Below are positions 22,822 through 31,798 of a DNA stretch of 57,238 nucleotides, one piece after another. Origin of the DNA: Verrucomicrobiaceae bacterium (GTDB taxonomy: Bacteria > Verrucomicrobiota > Verrucomicrobiia > Verrucomicrobiales > Verrucomicrobiaceae); contig JAIXVB010000067.1 in NCBI GenBank assembly GCA_027483245.1, positions 1-57,238 of the forward strand, given 5' to 3'. The translations under genes were made by a program, and so were the position numbers. The notes below the pieces were generated by a model. It worked only from the letters and a program-made list of their open reading frames with translations, was not told the DNA's origin and did not search any database. The first letter of the stretch is position 1. Each line of letters begins with the position of its first letter.

Positions 22822-25077
22822 ATGAAAGACGACAACAAAGCAATCACCACGCTGGAACCGCGTGAGAAGCCGACTGCCCAGCAGCTCATTAACGAGCTGA
22901 AAGAAAGCATCCTAGCGGCTTCGGCCATGGGTGTGTTTGATCGCCTGCTACGCTGTTACAACACGCGGCGCTGCCTTTGGGCAGGGCAGCAACCGGACGG
23001 CCGTTTGGGTGAGGACGATACGGATCTGCCGGTGTTTCGCTGGAAGGGTGCGCCGGATGTGCGGGTGCCTCTGGCGGATAAAATCGTGCGCTGGCTGACC
23101 ATGATCCGCATGAGTGTCTTCAATCGCGGTGACATGCGAATCGGTCCACGGCGCGTGGACAAGGAGCAAAGCGCGACGGAGATGGCAGGTGTCTGGCAGG
23201 ATACGATGGACTATTTCCACTGCGTTCAAGAGTGGAACTTTGCCAAAGGGTTCGAGCTCTTCTCAACCTGCGTTGAGGAGTTTGGTTACTCGCTGATCTT
23301 GGCAGACTGGCAGCGAAAACAACGCACGGAAAAGCTGTATGTGACGGTTCAGCAGCTGACTGATGTGCTGCTCCAGGCGGCACAAGATGAGTTGTTCGAG
23401 CAGGCGTTATCGGAGTTACCAGAGGGCACGGAGCTGGATCCTGAAAGTGTGCTGACTCCTGAGGTGTCTGAGGCACTGGTGCAGAAGGTGAGTCAGGATC
23501 TGCAAATGATGCTGGCGATGGCGGGCAATCCGACCTCGGCACAAGTGGAGCGTGTGATGCGGATCGACGAACGCATGACAGAGATGGAGGCAGAGAAAGT
23601 GCTGAAGGCCCTGCGCAAGAGTCCGGGGGAACCGGCGGAGTATCATGCGCCCAAGGATGACGGCGGTGTGCCCATCGTGGAGGGGTTTGTGCCTTTTGTG
23701 AACTGCCTGCACTCGCACGATCTGACGGTGCAATATCCAGGGCAGGCGGAGTTCTTTGCCATTCCGAAGTTCTGGAGCGAGAACAAAGTGCGCGAGCGGG
23801 CTCGGGTGGAAAAGTGGCACAAGGCAGGCACGGAGACTCTGATCAAGAATCACAAGAACAAGTTCTGGAATGAGCTGACGCAGGGACTGAGTGTGCCGGG
23901 CTGGGGCATGATGGGCACGGGCATCGGCTGTGAGCCAGACATGCAAGCCATGGAGAAGGTGCCACGCTGGCTGGTGGTCTATGTCTGGCGGCGCGTCACG
24001 AATAAACAAGGCCTGCCAATGGTGTGCCGCGCCGTGGTGAGCCCCCACATGCCGGATCAACTGCTGCTGTGGGAGACAACGGATCTGGAGGAACTGCCCA
24101 TCATGTGTGATTCGGCTGAGCCTGTTACCATCGCAATGCTGGCGCGGGGTGTGTGTGACATCGTGGTGGACAAACAGAACCACGTCAAAGACACGCTCGA
24201 CAGTGAAGGAGCGCGCGGGCAACTGGGGAGCAACCCTCCCCTGCTCCGGACGGGAGCGGCGAACGTGGGTATCAAGCCTGGCATTGAGCTCTATGCCAAA
24301 CGCAGCGGACAGAGTTATGACGGATCCAAGTTCATGGACGTGCCTGTCGTGGACATGGGCGCGCTGAAGGTCATGGAGAAAGTGGAGCAGCTCGTTGAGC
24401 AATACTACTTCCGCAGCAGCGACACGTCCGGGGAGGATCAGCAGCTTTTCCGAGAGAGTGTGCTGTTCGCCAGCAAGCGTGCGCTGGTGCAGACCAACCG
24501 CATCGTGTGGCGGCAGGTGCAAGAGCACATCGACAACCTGCAGGTGGGTCGGATCAATGGACGCGAGGTGAATCTGGAGGCGCGCCGAGATCAGCTGGCA
24601 GGTGAAGCAGACATCACGATCGGGGTGCATCTGCAAGGCTATGACAAAGACGCGGCCTCAAACTTCACGAAGGTCATGGGTCAGATCATGCAGAACGACC
24701 GCGGTGGAAACATCGACTGGAATGAGGCCACCAACATCGCTGCCCAACTGTGGGCACCGACGTATGCGCGTCGTCTGATCCTGACGAGCCAAGCGGCGAG
24801 TGGGAAGGTCATCGATGATCAGGAAATGAGAATCGCCAAGATGGCCGCGGGTGTGCCGGTGCGGTATGAAGACAGAGTCAGCAATCCAGGACTGAGACGC
24901 CAAGTGCTGCAGCAGTGGGCGCAGATGCCGGGCAATGTGGAGCGGGCGCAGACAGATGCCCTATTCGCGGAGATGCTGACGAAGGAACAGGAGATGCTGG
25001 ATTTCCAAGAGCAGCAGCAAACGGTGAACCCGGTGATCGGCAGGACTGGGGTGAAACCAAATCAACCGGTGGAATAA
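22822..25077 (+). CDS. Portal protein
   Basis: The 751-aa protein follows the large terminase and precedes scaffold and capsid, the standard portal position. Its size fits the large portals of P22- and N4-like podoviruses. Supporting features are the conserved early part (WKGAPDVRVPLADKIVRWL), a long helical middle and a Gln-rich coiled C terminus (EQEMLDFQEQQQ) like the portal barrel. It would form the dodecameric DNA channel. ATG 22822 was preferred to an upstream TTG. Assignment is from position, size and fold-like pattern. Confidence 0.8.
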   Translation: MKDDNKAITTLEPREKPTAQQLINELKESILAASAMGVFDRLLRCYNTRRCLWAGQQPDGRLGEDDTDLPVFRWKGAPDVRVPLADKIVRWLTMIRMSVFNRGDMRIGPRRVDKEQSATEMAGVWQDTMDYFHCVQEWNFAKGFELFSTCVEEFGYSLILADWQRKQRTEKLYVTVQQLTDVLLQAAQDELFEQALSELPEGTELDPESVLTPEVSEALVQKVSQDLQMMLAMAGNPTSAQVERVMRIDERMTEMEAEKVLKALRKSPGEPAEYHAPKDDGGVPIVEGFVPFVNCLHSHDLTVQYPGQAEFFAIPKFWSENKVRERARVEKWHKAGTETLIKNHKNKFWNELTQGLSVPGWGMMGTGIGCEPDMQAMEKVPRWLVVYVWRRVTNKQGLPMVCRAVVSPHMPDQLLLWETTDLEELPIMCDSAEPVTIAMLARGVCDIVVDKQNHVKDTLDSEGARGQLGSNPPLLRTGAANVGIKPGIELYAKRSGQSYDGSKFMDVPVVDMGALKVMEKVEQLVEQYYFRSSDTSGEDQQLFRESVLFASKRALVQTNRIVWRQVQEHIDNLQVGRINGREVNLEARRDQLAGEADITIGVHLQGYDKDAASNFTKVMGQIMQNDRGGNIDWNEATNIAAQLWAPTYARRLILTSQAASGKVIDDQEMRIAKMAAGVPVRYEDRVSNPGLRRQVLQQWAQMPGNVERAQTDALFAEMLTKEQEMLDFQEQQQTVNPVIGRTGVKPNQPVE

Positions 25078-25105
25078 ATCAAACCCGCCAGAGGCCCCTT
25101 CAATC

Positions 25106-25432
25106 ATGAAACTGTTTCGAATGTTCTTCCGCCGTCGCCATCGAGTGACGCAACTGCCAGAGCTGTGTGGCAAGAGGCTCGCCCTGTCTGAAGTGAAAGC
25201 GGCGCTGCATGGCGCCAAAGAGGATCTGCGCGTGAGAGCGGTGCTGCAGGTGCTGGCGATGCGCCGCCAGGCCTGTGATGAGGCGGCGGCCACGGATGCT
25301 TGGAAGGGTCAGGATAGCCGCTACCAGCAGGGCGGCCGGCAGTCATTGGATGATGCCTTCCATGATCTGGCGCAGATGCTGGAGCACGGGAAATCCGATG
25401 GTGAGATGCAGACGTTTTTCGCGGAGACCTGA
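25106..25432 (+). CDS. Hypothetical head-associated small protein
   Basis: The 108-aa protein has a very basic N terminus (KLFRMFFRRRHRV) and a helical body. It is the last gene before a strong terminator. A role in head assembly is guessed from position only. Confidence 0.6.
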   Translation: MKLFRMFFRRRHRVTQLPELCGKRLALSEVKAALHGAKEDLRVRAVLQVLAMRRQACDEAAATDAWKGQDSRYQQGGRQSLDDAFHDLAQMLEHGKSDGEMQTFFAET

Positions 25433-25460
25433 GGTTGTTGGCGGGTGCTTTGTGGGATGG

Positions 25461-25493
25461 CCCCGGCGTGTGTGACGACACGCCGGGGCTTTT
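25461..25493 (+). terminator. Strong rho-independent terminator after the portal operon
   Basis: An 11-bp perfect stem (CCCCGGCGTGT 25461-25471 with ACACGCCGGGG 25478-25488) closes a 6-nt loop and is followed by CTTTT. It ends the portal unit, so scaffold and capsid need their own promoter, presumably in the 112 bases 25494-25605; I see no convincing -35/-10 pair there. Confidence 0.9.
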
Positions 25494-25605
25494 CATTGCC
25501 ACGCTTCTTGTTAGGGGTTTTTCCCGGTATTCTGGGGACGGTCAAATTTACATCCGTGCTGCGGATGGGGATGATGGGCGCACTTGCCCCCGGGCATGAC
25601 ACGCT

Positions 25606-26745
25606 ATGACTACCCAGGCTGCCCCATCTCTTGCCGCTCCGGCCAGCGGCTCTACGTCTCCAGGGAACGCTGTCGCGGCTGCTGCCGCTGCTGCTGCATC
25701 CAGCCCTGGTGCCGCGAATACCGCCCCCGCGATGCAGCTCACCCCCGGACTCGAACAGCTTGATCAGGACGCTATCATGGCGGCCTTCATGGGTTCCCCG
25801 GTGGCGGCTCCAGACGCGACGCAGAAAGAGGACACGAACGAAGAAGCCAAAACCGAGGAGGAAACGACCGAAGAAACAGACGAGTCCACTGAGGAGACCG
25901 AAACGGAATCTGAAGAGGAAACGACCGAAGAAACGGAAGAGTCCACTGAGGAGCCTGAAAGTAAATCCGATCTGGACAAAGGACTGGAGAACGCGCTGAA
26001 AGACAAGCCAGGCTTGCACAAGCGTGTGAAGCAGCTCTTTGGTCAGAATAAGGCGCTGAAGTCTGAAGTGACGACGCTCAAAGCCCAGCTGCAAAGCAGT
26101 GGTGAAACGCCGCCTGTGGTGCTGCAAGCCAGTGGATCTGATCCGCTGGCCAGTGTGACCGCTGAGGCGCAACTGGTCGATGCGGAAGAATCAGCCCAGT
26201 GGTGGCTGGACTGGTGCGAGGCGAACCGACAAGGCGGGACTCTCAATGAGGGCACCGACAAGGAAGTGACGCTGGACTCCAAACAAGTCACCGATCAGCT
26301 GCAAGCAGCACGCAGACTCCTGAAGGCAGTCCCGGCCCGCCGTGACTATCTGAAGAAGTATGCGGAAACAGCGAAGGCTGTGGGTGCTGTGGTCAAGGAA
26401 CTCACCGACCCCAAAGCAGACAGCCGTGAGGCGAAGCTGCTGAGGAAGGCCCCGGAACTGATGCGTGAGCCTGAGTATCTCCAGGTTCTCGCAGACGCGA
26501 AGGCGGGACGTGAGCAGCGTGAGAAGCAGGCAAAGGGCATCACATTCGTGGAGGTGAATCCGAAGAAGGTCACCAAACCAGTCGAGGGCAACAAGCCCGA
26601 CGCTGAAGGCAGCAAGGCTAAGGTCACCCAGCCAGTCGTGAAGACTGAAGCGATGACAACCGCGACTCTCTCTGATCTGCGAGAGCGGGCCGCGAAAGGC
26701 GATCCAGCTGCCAAGGAGCAGCTCATGGCCGCCTTCCTTTCCTGA
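25606..26745 (+). CDS. Scaffolding-type protein with acidic repeat
   Basis: The 379-aa protein begins with a disordered Ala/Ser/Pro region, then a Glu/Thr-rich acidic stretch (about residues 77-122) that contains a 19-codon tandem duplication (57-bp offset, 25858 and 25915), then long charged helices to the C terminus. This composition and its place directly before the capsid gene are typical of phage scaffolding proteins, which fill proheads and are lost at maturation. Confidence 0.75.
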   Translation: MTTQAAPSLAAPASGSTSPGNAVAAAAAAAASSPGAANTAPAMQLTPGLEQLDQDAIMAAFMGSPVAAPDATQKEDTNEEAKTEEETTEETDESTEETETESEEETTEETEESTEEPESKSDLDKGLENALKDKPGLHKRVKQLFGQNKALKSEVTTLKAQLQSSGETPPVVLQASGSDPLASVTAEAQLVDAEESAQWWLDWCEANRQGGTLNEGTDKEVTLDSKQVTDQLQAARRLLKAVPARRDYLKKYAETAKAVGAVVKELTDPKADSREAKLLRKAPELMREPEYLQVLADAKAGREQREKQAKGITFVEVNPKKVTKPVEGNKPDAEGSKAKVTQPVVKTEAMTTATLSDLRERAAKGDPAAKEQLMAAFLS

Positions 26746-26775
26746 GCAGTAACACCCTTTTAATCCTTTCATTTT

Positions 26776-27801
26776 ATGATCATTCACAGAGGCAATCAGC
26801 TCACCGTCAAGCCAGACGTCTATGACGTGCTGCTGGGCGAGTTCGACGCGGCGGAAGCACCGCTTTACAATCGCTTCAAGAAACTGGGCGATAGCCCAGA
26901 TGCGGCGCTGTTTCACTGGCCCTTTGATGTGGCGGATAACCCAAGCAATGCGGGCGCGCCAGAAGGTCGCCGCTACGACCAGGGCAATACCGTGATCAAC
27001 GGTGCACGGGCGATGATGTATGGCCGCATGCACTACCACAAAGAGGAATATGGCGTGGGCGAAGTGTCCGAGGGCAATGCCGTCTATGGCACAGGTGGGG
27101 CAGCTGAGTATGCCTACCAGACCAAGGCCGCTCTGCGCAAGACGATCAAGTCTGCTGAATACACCCTGGTGGGTGGGCAGGAATCGCAGGCAGGTAGCAA
27201 GACGGTGAACTACATCACTCGCGGCCTGGAGCGCCTGATCGTGGACACGGCAGGCATTGCGGTCCAGACCGACACGGCCACGGTGATCCCGGCGGCGTTC
27301 CGTCCGGCGGCAGCGCAGGTGAAGACTCTCACGGTGACCAGTGGTGACTACCCTCTGACAGAGGCGAACATCACCGATCCCTTTGAGGCGATCTACAACG
27401 CCCTCAAATCCAAGATCAACCTTGATGTGTTCTGCACCACGAAGTTCAAGGGCAAGGTTTCCGCCTTTGGCAAGCTGACACCCACGGTCACAGACATGAC
27501 GGTGGTCAGCCGCTTCAACCAGAACGCGACAGACATGAAGGTGGTGGCGGTGATCGAGACCTATGTCGGAGATTGCGGCATTGCCCGCTTCGACCTTCAC
27601 CCCTGGATGCGTCATGACACTGGCACACAGCTGAGTGAGGCGATCGGCCTGGACATGCGCTACGGCGGCCTGCGGATGCGCACGCCTCCGAGCGTGAAGC
27701 AACTGCCGGATCAGGCTGCTGGTAAGGAAGGCTACACCCAACACATGTTCGGTCTGCAGCTGACACCCAAGTTCCAGGCACGCTGGAAGCGCTCTGCCTA
27801 A
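26776..27801 (+). CDS. Major capsid protein (HK97-fold, SU10-like)
   Basis: The 341-aa protein directly follows the scaffold. It begins with a short extended arm (LTVKPDVYDVLL), has a central EEYGVGEV and helical spine region, and ends with a beta-rich domain; overall it resembles the SU10/DUF5309 family of major head proteins. No obvious cleavable prodomain is present. Identity rests on position, size and family-like pattern. Confidence 0.75.
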   Translation: MIIHRGNQLTVKPDVYDVLLGEFDAAEAPLYNRFKKLGDSPDAALFHWPFDVADNPSNAGAPEGRRYDQGNTVINGARAMMYGRMHYHKEEYGVGEVSEGNAVYGTGGAAEYAYQTKAALRKTIKSAEYTLVGGQESQAGSKTVNYITRGLERLIVDTAGIAVQTDTATVIPAAFRPAAAQVKTLTVTSGDYPLTEANITDPFEAIYNALKSKINLDVFCTTKFKGKVSAFGKLTPTVTDMTVVSRFNQNATDMKVVAVIETYVGDCGIARFDLHPWMRHDTGTQLSEAIGLDMRYGGLRMRTPPSVKQLPDQAAGKEGYTQHMFGLQLTPKFQARWKRSA

Positions 27802-27856
27802 CCCTTCCCTCTCCCAAGAGGATTCACCCGCCAAGGCAAGTTCACCCAATCGTCTT

Positions 27857-28261
27857 ATGCTCAAAGTCAAAGTGCCAGATCACGTCCGACAGGAGGCCAC
27901 CGCCATGCTGGCAGGTGACTCGAACCTGGCGGACTGGTTTATCGCGCGACTCGAGCAGACGGCGGTGAGTGAACTTGCCGAGGCCCTGGCGGATCAGGAC
28001 TTGGTGAGTGCCGACAATTTTAAGGCGCAACATCGCCCCATCGAAGGCGTAGGACAGTGCACCTTTCGCATCGCCCAAAGTCTGGCGAACTGGATCACCA
28101 AATGGGTGAGCGCGGATCATGTCTATGACGAGGCCTTTGTGACCCAGCTCATCAAGGACAACGGGCATCTCTGCCTGAAACCCACCTTCCAGCAAAAGGC
28201 GCAGATCATCCGCCCTGACTGGCAACCCGAGAAACCTGACGCCGTGATTGTGACGGCTTGA
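27857..28261 (+). CDS. Hypothetical head or connector protein
   Basis: The 134-aa product is mainly helical and acidic (LAGDSNLADWFIARLEQ). It lies between the capsid and a beta-rich decoration-like protein, so it may be a head-completion factor. No family recognised. Overlaps none; the next ATG is 5 nt after its stop. Confidence 0.6.
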   Translation: MLKVKVPDHVRQEATAMLAGDSNLADWFIARLEQTAVSELAEALADQDLVSADNFKAQHRPIEGVGQCTFRIAQSLANWITKWVSADHVYDEAFVTQLIKDNGHLCLKPTFQQKAQIIRPDWQPEKPDAVIVTA

Positions 28262-28266
28262 CGATT

Positions 28267-28584
28267 ATGCCCGCAAGACTCAGAACGATTGGCCGGGAAG
28301 AATGCGGCCCGGTGACAGGCACACTCGATGACGCGAGTGGCAGCATCACAACCGGCGGCACCAGCCAAGTGGTGGTGGCTGAAAACTTTGACCGGTCTTA
28401 CCTGCTGTTTCAGAACCACAGCGACACAGACATGTGGCTGAACTTCGGCGCGGCCGCTGTGGCCGGCCAACCCAGCATCAAGATCCCAGCGGGTGTGGCC
28501 TACACGCCCAGCTTTGTGGACAATCGGTCGGTCAATGTGCTGTGCGCGACGACCGGGAAACAATTCACCTGCAAACAGGCCTGA
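28267..28584 (+). CDS. Beta-rich decoration or fibre-base protein
   Basis: From ATG 28267 the 105-aa product is nearly all beta strand with Gly/Asn turns (YLLFQNHSDTDMWLNFGAAA). This single jelly-roll-like pattern is common in capsid decoration and head-fibre proteins. A TTG at 28258 is an alternative start. Confidence 0.6.
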   Translation: MPARLRTIGREECGPVTGTLDDASGSITTGGTSQVVVAENFDRSYLLFQNHSDTDMWLNFGAAAVAGQPSIKIPAGVAYTPSFVDNRSVNVLCATTGKQFTCKQA

Positions 28585-28590
28585 TCTGAT

Positions 28591-29307
28591 ATGGCACGCG
28601 CGTCTGCAAACTTCCGAGATCTGCTGTGGGATGTGGCTGGTATGTCCGGCCTGCAGCCTGACCCGGCGATTGATGGCGGCGGCCTGACCGAGCAGCAAAC
28701 CTCAGAGGTGCTGCTGGATCTGAATGAGGGCTATGAGCTGGCCTACACCTGGCAGGGCATCCACTGGGAAGACGCGTGGAAGTCTGGCACGCTGACGCCT
28801 GTGGCTGGTGTCATCAGCTATGCGCAGATTGAGGACTCAGCCCTGTTCACTCTGTGGACTGCGGATCCACGCGTGAAGAACTCTGGCGCGGTGCCTGTGG
28901 ATTGCATGACTTCCGACGCGGGGCTGCATCTCCAGGCGGACGTGTCCACGGTGTATGCCTTTTGGAAGCCAGTGTGCCCGCGCTTCAGTGCCACTGCCTA
29001 CGACAATGTAACGGCCTACGCGGTGGGCACGAGTGTGATGGCTACGGATGGCCAGGTGTATCGGGCACTGGTCAGCACCACTGGGAATGAGCCCTCTGCG
29101 AGCCCGACTCAATGGCGACTGCAGCCGGTGGTGCAAGCGCTGAGAAAACCGGCGCTGCTGCTGGCCATGGCAAACAGGGCCACGCGTCTCGGGAATCACG
29201 GGGAAGCACGCAAGCACACTGAGAGTGCGGAGGCGAAACTGGAGGATCAAGCCGCGCTCGAATTTCCTCGCGTCTCAGGCTGGTGGTGGATCCGCCGCAA
29301 GAATTGA
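28591..29307 (+). CDS. Head-tail adaptor with inserted carbohydrate-binding-like module
   Basis: The 238-aa protein has an N-terminal helical part (NFRDLLWDVAGMSGL), and at about 140-175 a short module AYAVGTSVMATDGQVYRAL...P.QW, which follows the pattern of chitin/carbohydrate-binding repeats. The C terminus is helical then Trp-rich. Position after the head genes suggests a neck/adaptor protein that may also contact surface sugars. Confidence 0.6.
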   Translation: MARASANFRDLLWDVAGMSGLQPDPAIDGGGLTEQQTSEVLLDLNEGYELAYTWQGIHWEDAWKSGTLTPVAGVISYAQIEDSALFTLWTADPRVKNSGAVPVDCMTSDAGLHLQADVSTVYAFWKPVCPRFSATAYDNVTAYAVGTSVMATDGQVYRALVSTTGNEPSASPTQWRLQPVVQALRKPALLLAMANRATRLGNHGEARKHTESAEAKLEDQAALEFPRVSGWWWIRRKN

Positions 29308-29311
29308 TTTT

Positions 29312-30073
29312 ATGAGCGAATTTTTTCCCAATGGGCCTACGGGTGACGTCAATTTGGCCAGTCCAGGCCCGATCGGGGCCACGACGCCGAATGAGATCAC
29401 GGCGACGCGGCTGCTGCTGACATGCCCGCCGGTGGACATCCGCATTGAGCCATCTCATGGCTTGTATCACACGGCCGTTGCAGGCTCGGGGCAGTCCTAT
29501 TCGGAGAGCACTTTCCGCGTGGTCAATACGGGAACCACGGCCAATTCAGGAGCCCGATGGGGCTGGAACAATGGCGCGGTCAATAACTCGGGCACCATCA
29601 TCCATTCGGTCGATGGACTGGACTTCCGCAAGATCCCTTGGGGTAAGCGTGTGGAGCTGGAGTTTGCGGTGCAGCTTGAAGCCTGGAACGCGTCAACCAA
29701 TGGCTCTGCCCGGCTCTACTGCGGTCTGGGCTCTGAAGTGCCTGGGTATGTGCTGGATCGTGTGGGTGTGGGTATTCACATCGCAGCGAATCGCACTTTC
29801 AAACTGGTCGCTCACAATGGCACGACGCTGACGGAATCAGCGTCACTCGGGACGCTGTATGGCGCGGGTGAGATCAATCTGTTCAGGATCATCTCACTGG
29901 CGGGCACGGTGCATCTCTATCGCGGCAATGCGCTGCTGGGAACGATCACCGGCGGGCCGTCTGTGGATGGTGCACAGAACAAATGTGGCATCTCAGTGGA
30001 TGTCACGAACGGGGCAGACGCTGCCGCTGTGACACTGTTCACCGGATACATCAACACTCGCATCTACGACTGA
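29312..30073 (+). CDS. Lectin-like tail fibre or spike protein
   Basis: From ATG 29312 the 253-aa protein has the fibre-type opening GDVNLASPGPIGATTPNEI, then a beta-sandwich-like domain rich in Gly, Asn and Trp (for example GARWGWNNGAVNNSG). It likely forms a trimeric receptor-contact protein. The longer frame from 29225 overlaps the adaptor gene. Confidence 0.65.
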   Translation: MSEFFPNGPTGDVNLASPGPIGATTPNEITATRLLLTCPPVDIRIEPSHGLYHTAVAGSGQSYSESTFRVVNTGTTANSGARWGWNNGAVNNSGTIIHSVDGLDFRKIPWGKRVELEFAVQLEAWNASTNGSARLYCGLGSEVPGYVLDRVGVGIHIAANRTFKLVAHNGTTLTESASLGTLYGAGEINLFRIISLAGTVHLYRGNALLGTITGGPSVDGAQNKCGISVDVTNGADAAAVTLFTGYINTRIYD

Positions 30074-30074
30074 T

Positions 30075-30458
30075 ATGATCACCGCGCACGACATTGAGAC
30101 GGCTCTGGGAATTACGGGTGTGATCCTGTCTGAGGCGCGTGGTGTGGTGTCGATCGTGGCCGATCAGACGGTGACGGATGAGATGCGCGCGAAGGTGCAA
30201 GCCTGGCACGACAAGGGCGCGGTGACGACGCATAAGTGGCAGCCGACCCGTGTGGTGCTGTCACGCATGACAGCACCGGAGAAGGCCGCGCTGAGAGCGG
30301 CAGCGGTGTCAGTGCCCGAGGTGGCAGACGCCTACGACATCGCCCTGTCTGTCGGGACGATCAGCGAGATCGACGATGACTTTCCTCTCTTTGTGATGCT
30401 GCTGGATCAGCTGGGCATCATTGAGTCTTCACGCTGGGAGGTGCTGCTCAATGAGTAA
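30075..30458 (+). CDS. Hypothetical tail/adaptor-associated protein
   Basis: The 127-aa product has alternating short strands and helices and an acidic C-terminal half. It begins 1 nt after the fibre gene and overlaps the membrane gene by 8 nt. No family recognised. Confidence 0.6.
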   Translation: MITAHDIETALGITGVILSEARGVVSIVADQTVTDEMRAKVQAWHDKGAVTTHKWQPTRVVLSRMTAPEKAALRAAAVSVPEVADAYDIALSVGTISEIDDDFPLFVMLLDQLGIIESSRWEVLLNE

Positions 30459-30693
30459 CCTCCTCAAGATAAACGCAACGCTGTTGTCCATGGTCGGTTC
30501 AGCTCTGGGCACGGGCTGCATCGTGGTGTGGATCGCGAGCGCCAAGGCCAGCGACATCGACACGGCGAAGTCGGACATCCACGAGCTGAAGGCAGCGGAT
30601 CGGACCAAAAGCGAAACACTTTCCCGTCTTGTCGAGCGGACGGAACTCATCCTCAAGCAGCTCGAATCCATCAACGCAAAACTGAAGCCATGA
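30451..30693 (+). CDS. Single-TM coiled-coil protein, holin or spanin-like
   Basis: The 80-aa product has one transmembrane segment (about residues 10-30, GTGCIVVWIA) followed by a charged coiled coil to the end. This is the shape of inner-membrane spanins and some pinholins. It is coupled by ATGA to the next membrane gene and lies upstream of the endolysin candidate, so it is part of the lysis cassette. Confidence 0.6.
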   Translation: MSNLLKINATLLSMVGSALGTGCIVVWIASAKASDIDTAKSDIHELKAADRTKSETLSRLVERTELILKQLESINAKLKP

Positions 30694-31256
30694 AAAATCT
30701 GATCATCGAAATTCTATCTCTCATCATGCTCTGCCTCACTGGCATCGCGGGCGTGTTGTCCATGCCTGAAATCGGCGTGCTGCCTGCGGAGTATCTGCGC
30801 TATGTGCCGCTGGTGATGATCGTGGTGCTGGGCCTGAAGCAAGCCCTCTACATCGTGCTGGATCTGGCCGATGATGGGGTGCGAAATGGCAGCTACAAGG
30901 TGCCGCCGGTCATCAGGGTGCTGGGCATGATGCTGCTGCCATGCTGTTTGTTATCCTGCGTCAACTCGAGCAGCTCAGACAGTCAGCTCGCCTGGGCGAG
31001 GGCAGGTGTGGTGGCGGCAGAGTTCTCGCTCGATCTGGCAGAGATTGGGTATGCCTCGAAGATGGCGAATCCTGACACGCCACCTGCACAGAAACTCATG
31101 GCTGAAAAAGTTTTGAAGGCGGCGAGAGAGCGGCTGGAGAAGGAGAGAGCCAAGCTCATTAAGCTTCAGGACTTGAGAGCGAATCCGCTCTTGCTGCCGC
31201 CGGTGCCTGTCGTGCCAGACAGCACGTCTGCGAAGGATGTAATCATCCTTGGCTAA
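30690..31256 (+). CDS. Holin/spanin-like membrane protein with lipobox-like segment
   Basis: From ATG 30690 the 188-aa product has two hydrophobic helices (4-24, 39-58), then a third hydrophobic stretch ending at Cys90 (LLPCCLLSC) that looks like an internal lipobox, then a periplasmic-type coiled coil and a Pro-rich end. It could be a holin fused to an outer-membrane spanin-like lipoprotein. An alternative is an embedded start for a separate lipoprotein near ATG 30927-30932. Confidence 0.6.
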   Translation: MKNLIIEILSLIMLCLTGIAGVLSMPEIGVLPAEYLRYVPLVMIVVLGLKQALYIVLDLADDGVRNGSYKVPPVIRVLGMMLLPCCLLSCVNSSSSDSQLAWARAGVVAAEFSLDLAEIGYASKMANPDTPPAQKLMAEKVLKAARERLEKERAKLIKLQDLRANPLLLPPVPVVPDSTSAKDVIILG

Positions 31257-31330
31257 AATTACCCGATGCCCACGGGGGCGCAGAGCGGCGCTGTGGCCTG
31301 CCGCAACCCAAACCCAAACCTGATACCAAG

Positions 31331-31579
31331 ATGCACTACAGAAACGGCAGAGAAGCAAAGAACGGTGATAAAATCATTCAGCTCACTTCCAGCGGACCGG
31401 CGAAGATCGTCTCGTTTGGTGTGCTGCATGACGCCACACCCGGCAATGATTATTGCAACGGCAGTATTGCGGTGCCAGTCCAGCAGTCAGGAGCCTGCAT
31501 GTGTGACTGCATCCATGTCGATGACCTCGCGGCAATCCTTGCTGAGCACGGCTTGGATAAGCGGCCCGAGGGCAAGTGA
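31331..31579 (+). CDS. Small conserved-looking phage protein (NGREAKNGD)
   Basis: The 82-aa product starts MHYRNGREAKNGDKIIQL, an opening seen in small phage proteins of unknown role, and has a CMCDC cluster. The 74 nt before it hold no gene. Lies inside the lysis cassette. Confidence 0.6.
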   Translation: MHYRNGREAKNGDKIIQLTSSGPAKIVSFGVLHDATPGNDYCNGSIAVPVQQSGACMCDCIHVDDLAAILAEHGLDKRPEGK

Positions 31580-31752
31580 ATTTTCCACGGGCTCAATGCA
31601 GTAGCGGAACCACCCAGAGCAGGCCTCATCCTGCGCGGGCCGTGAAGGAACATCAGGTAAGTGCGAGCCCACCTCATACGCCACCGCTGTGACCCAGCGG
31701 CCGAACCCTGGAGCGGGTGACAGCCGGAAAGACGGCTTCTGTTGTTCCGCGT

Positions 31753-31798
31753 GTTCCATGTGGAACTAACGAATTGTTCTTCAAGAAAATATTTTCTT
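31753..31798 (+). promoter_or_regulatory. Palindromic control region abutting the endolysin start
   Basis: AAGAAAATATTTTCTT (31783-31798) is a perfect 16-bp palindrome ending one base before the ATG at 31799. GTTCCATGTGGAAC (31753-31766) is a second perfect-arm inverted repeat. No Shine-Dalgarno sequence is present between them and the ATG. Either a repressor operator or an RNA hairpin that hides the start codon would fit. Confidence 0.5.

Noticed and set aside
31487-31759. 90-aa minus-strand frame near the lysis cassette
   Set aside because: It has some protein-like parts, but overlaps the end of the 31331 gene and starts inside an inverted repeat; no ribosome-binding site.
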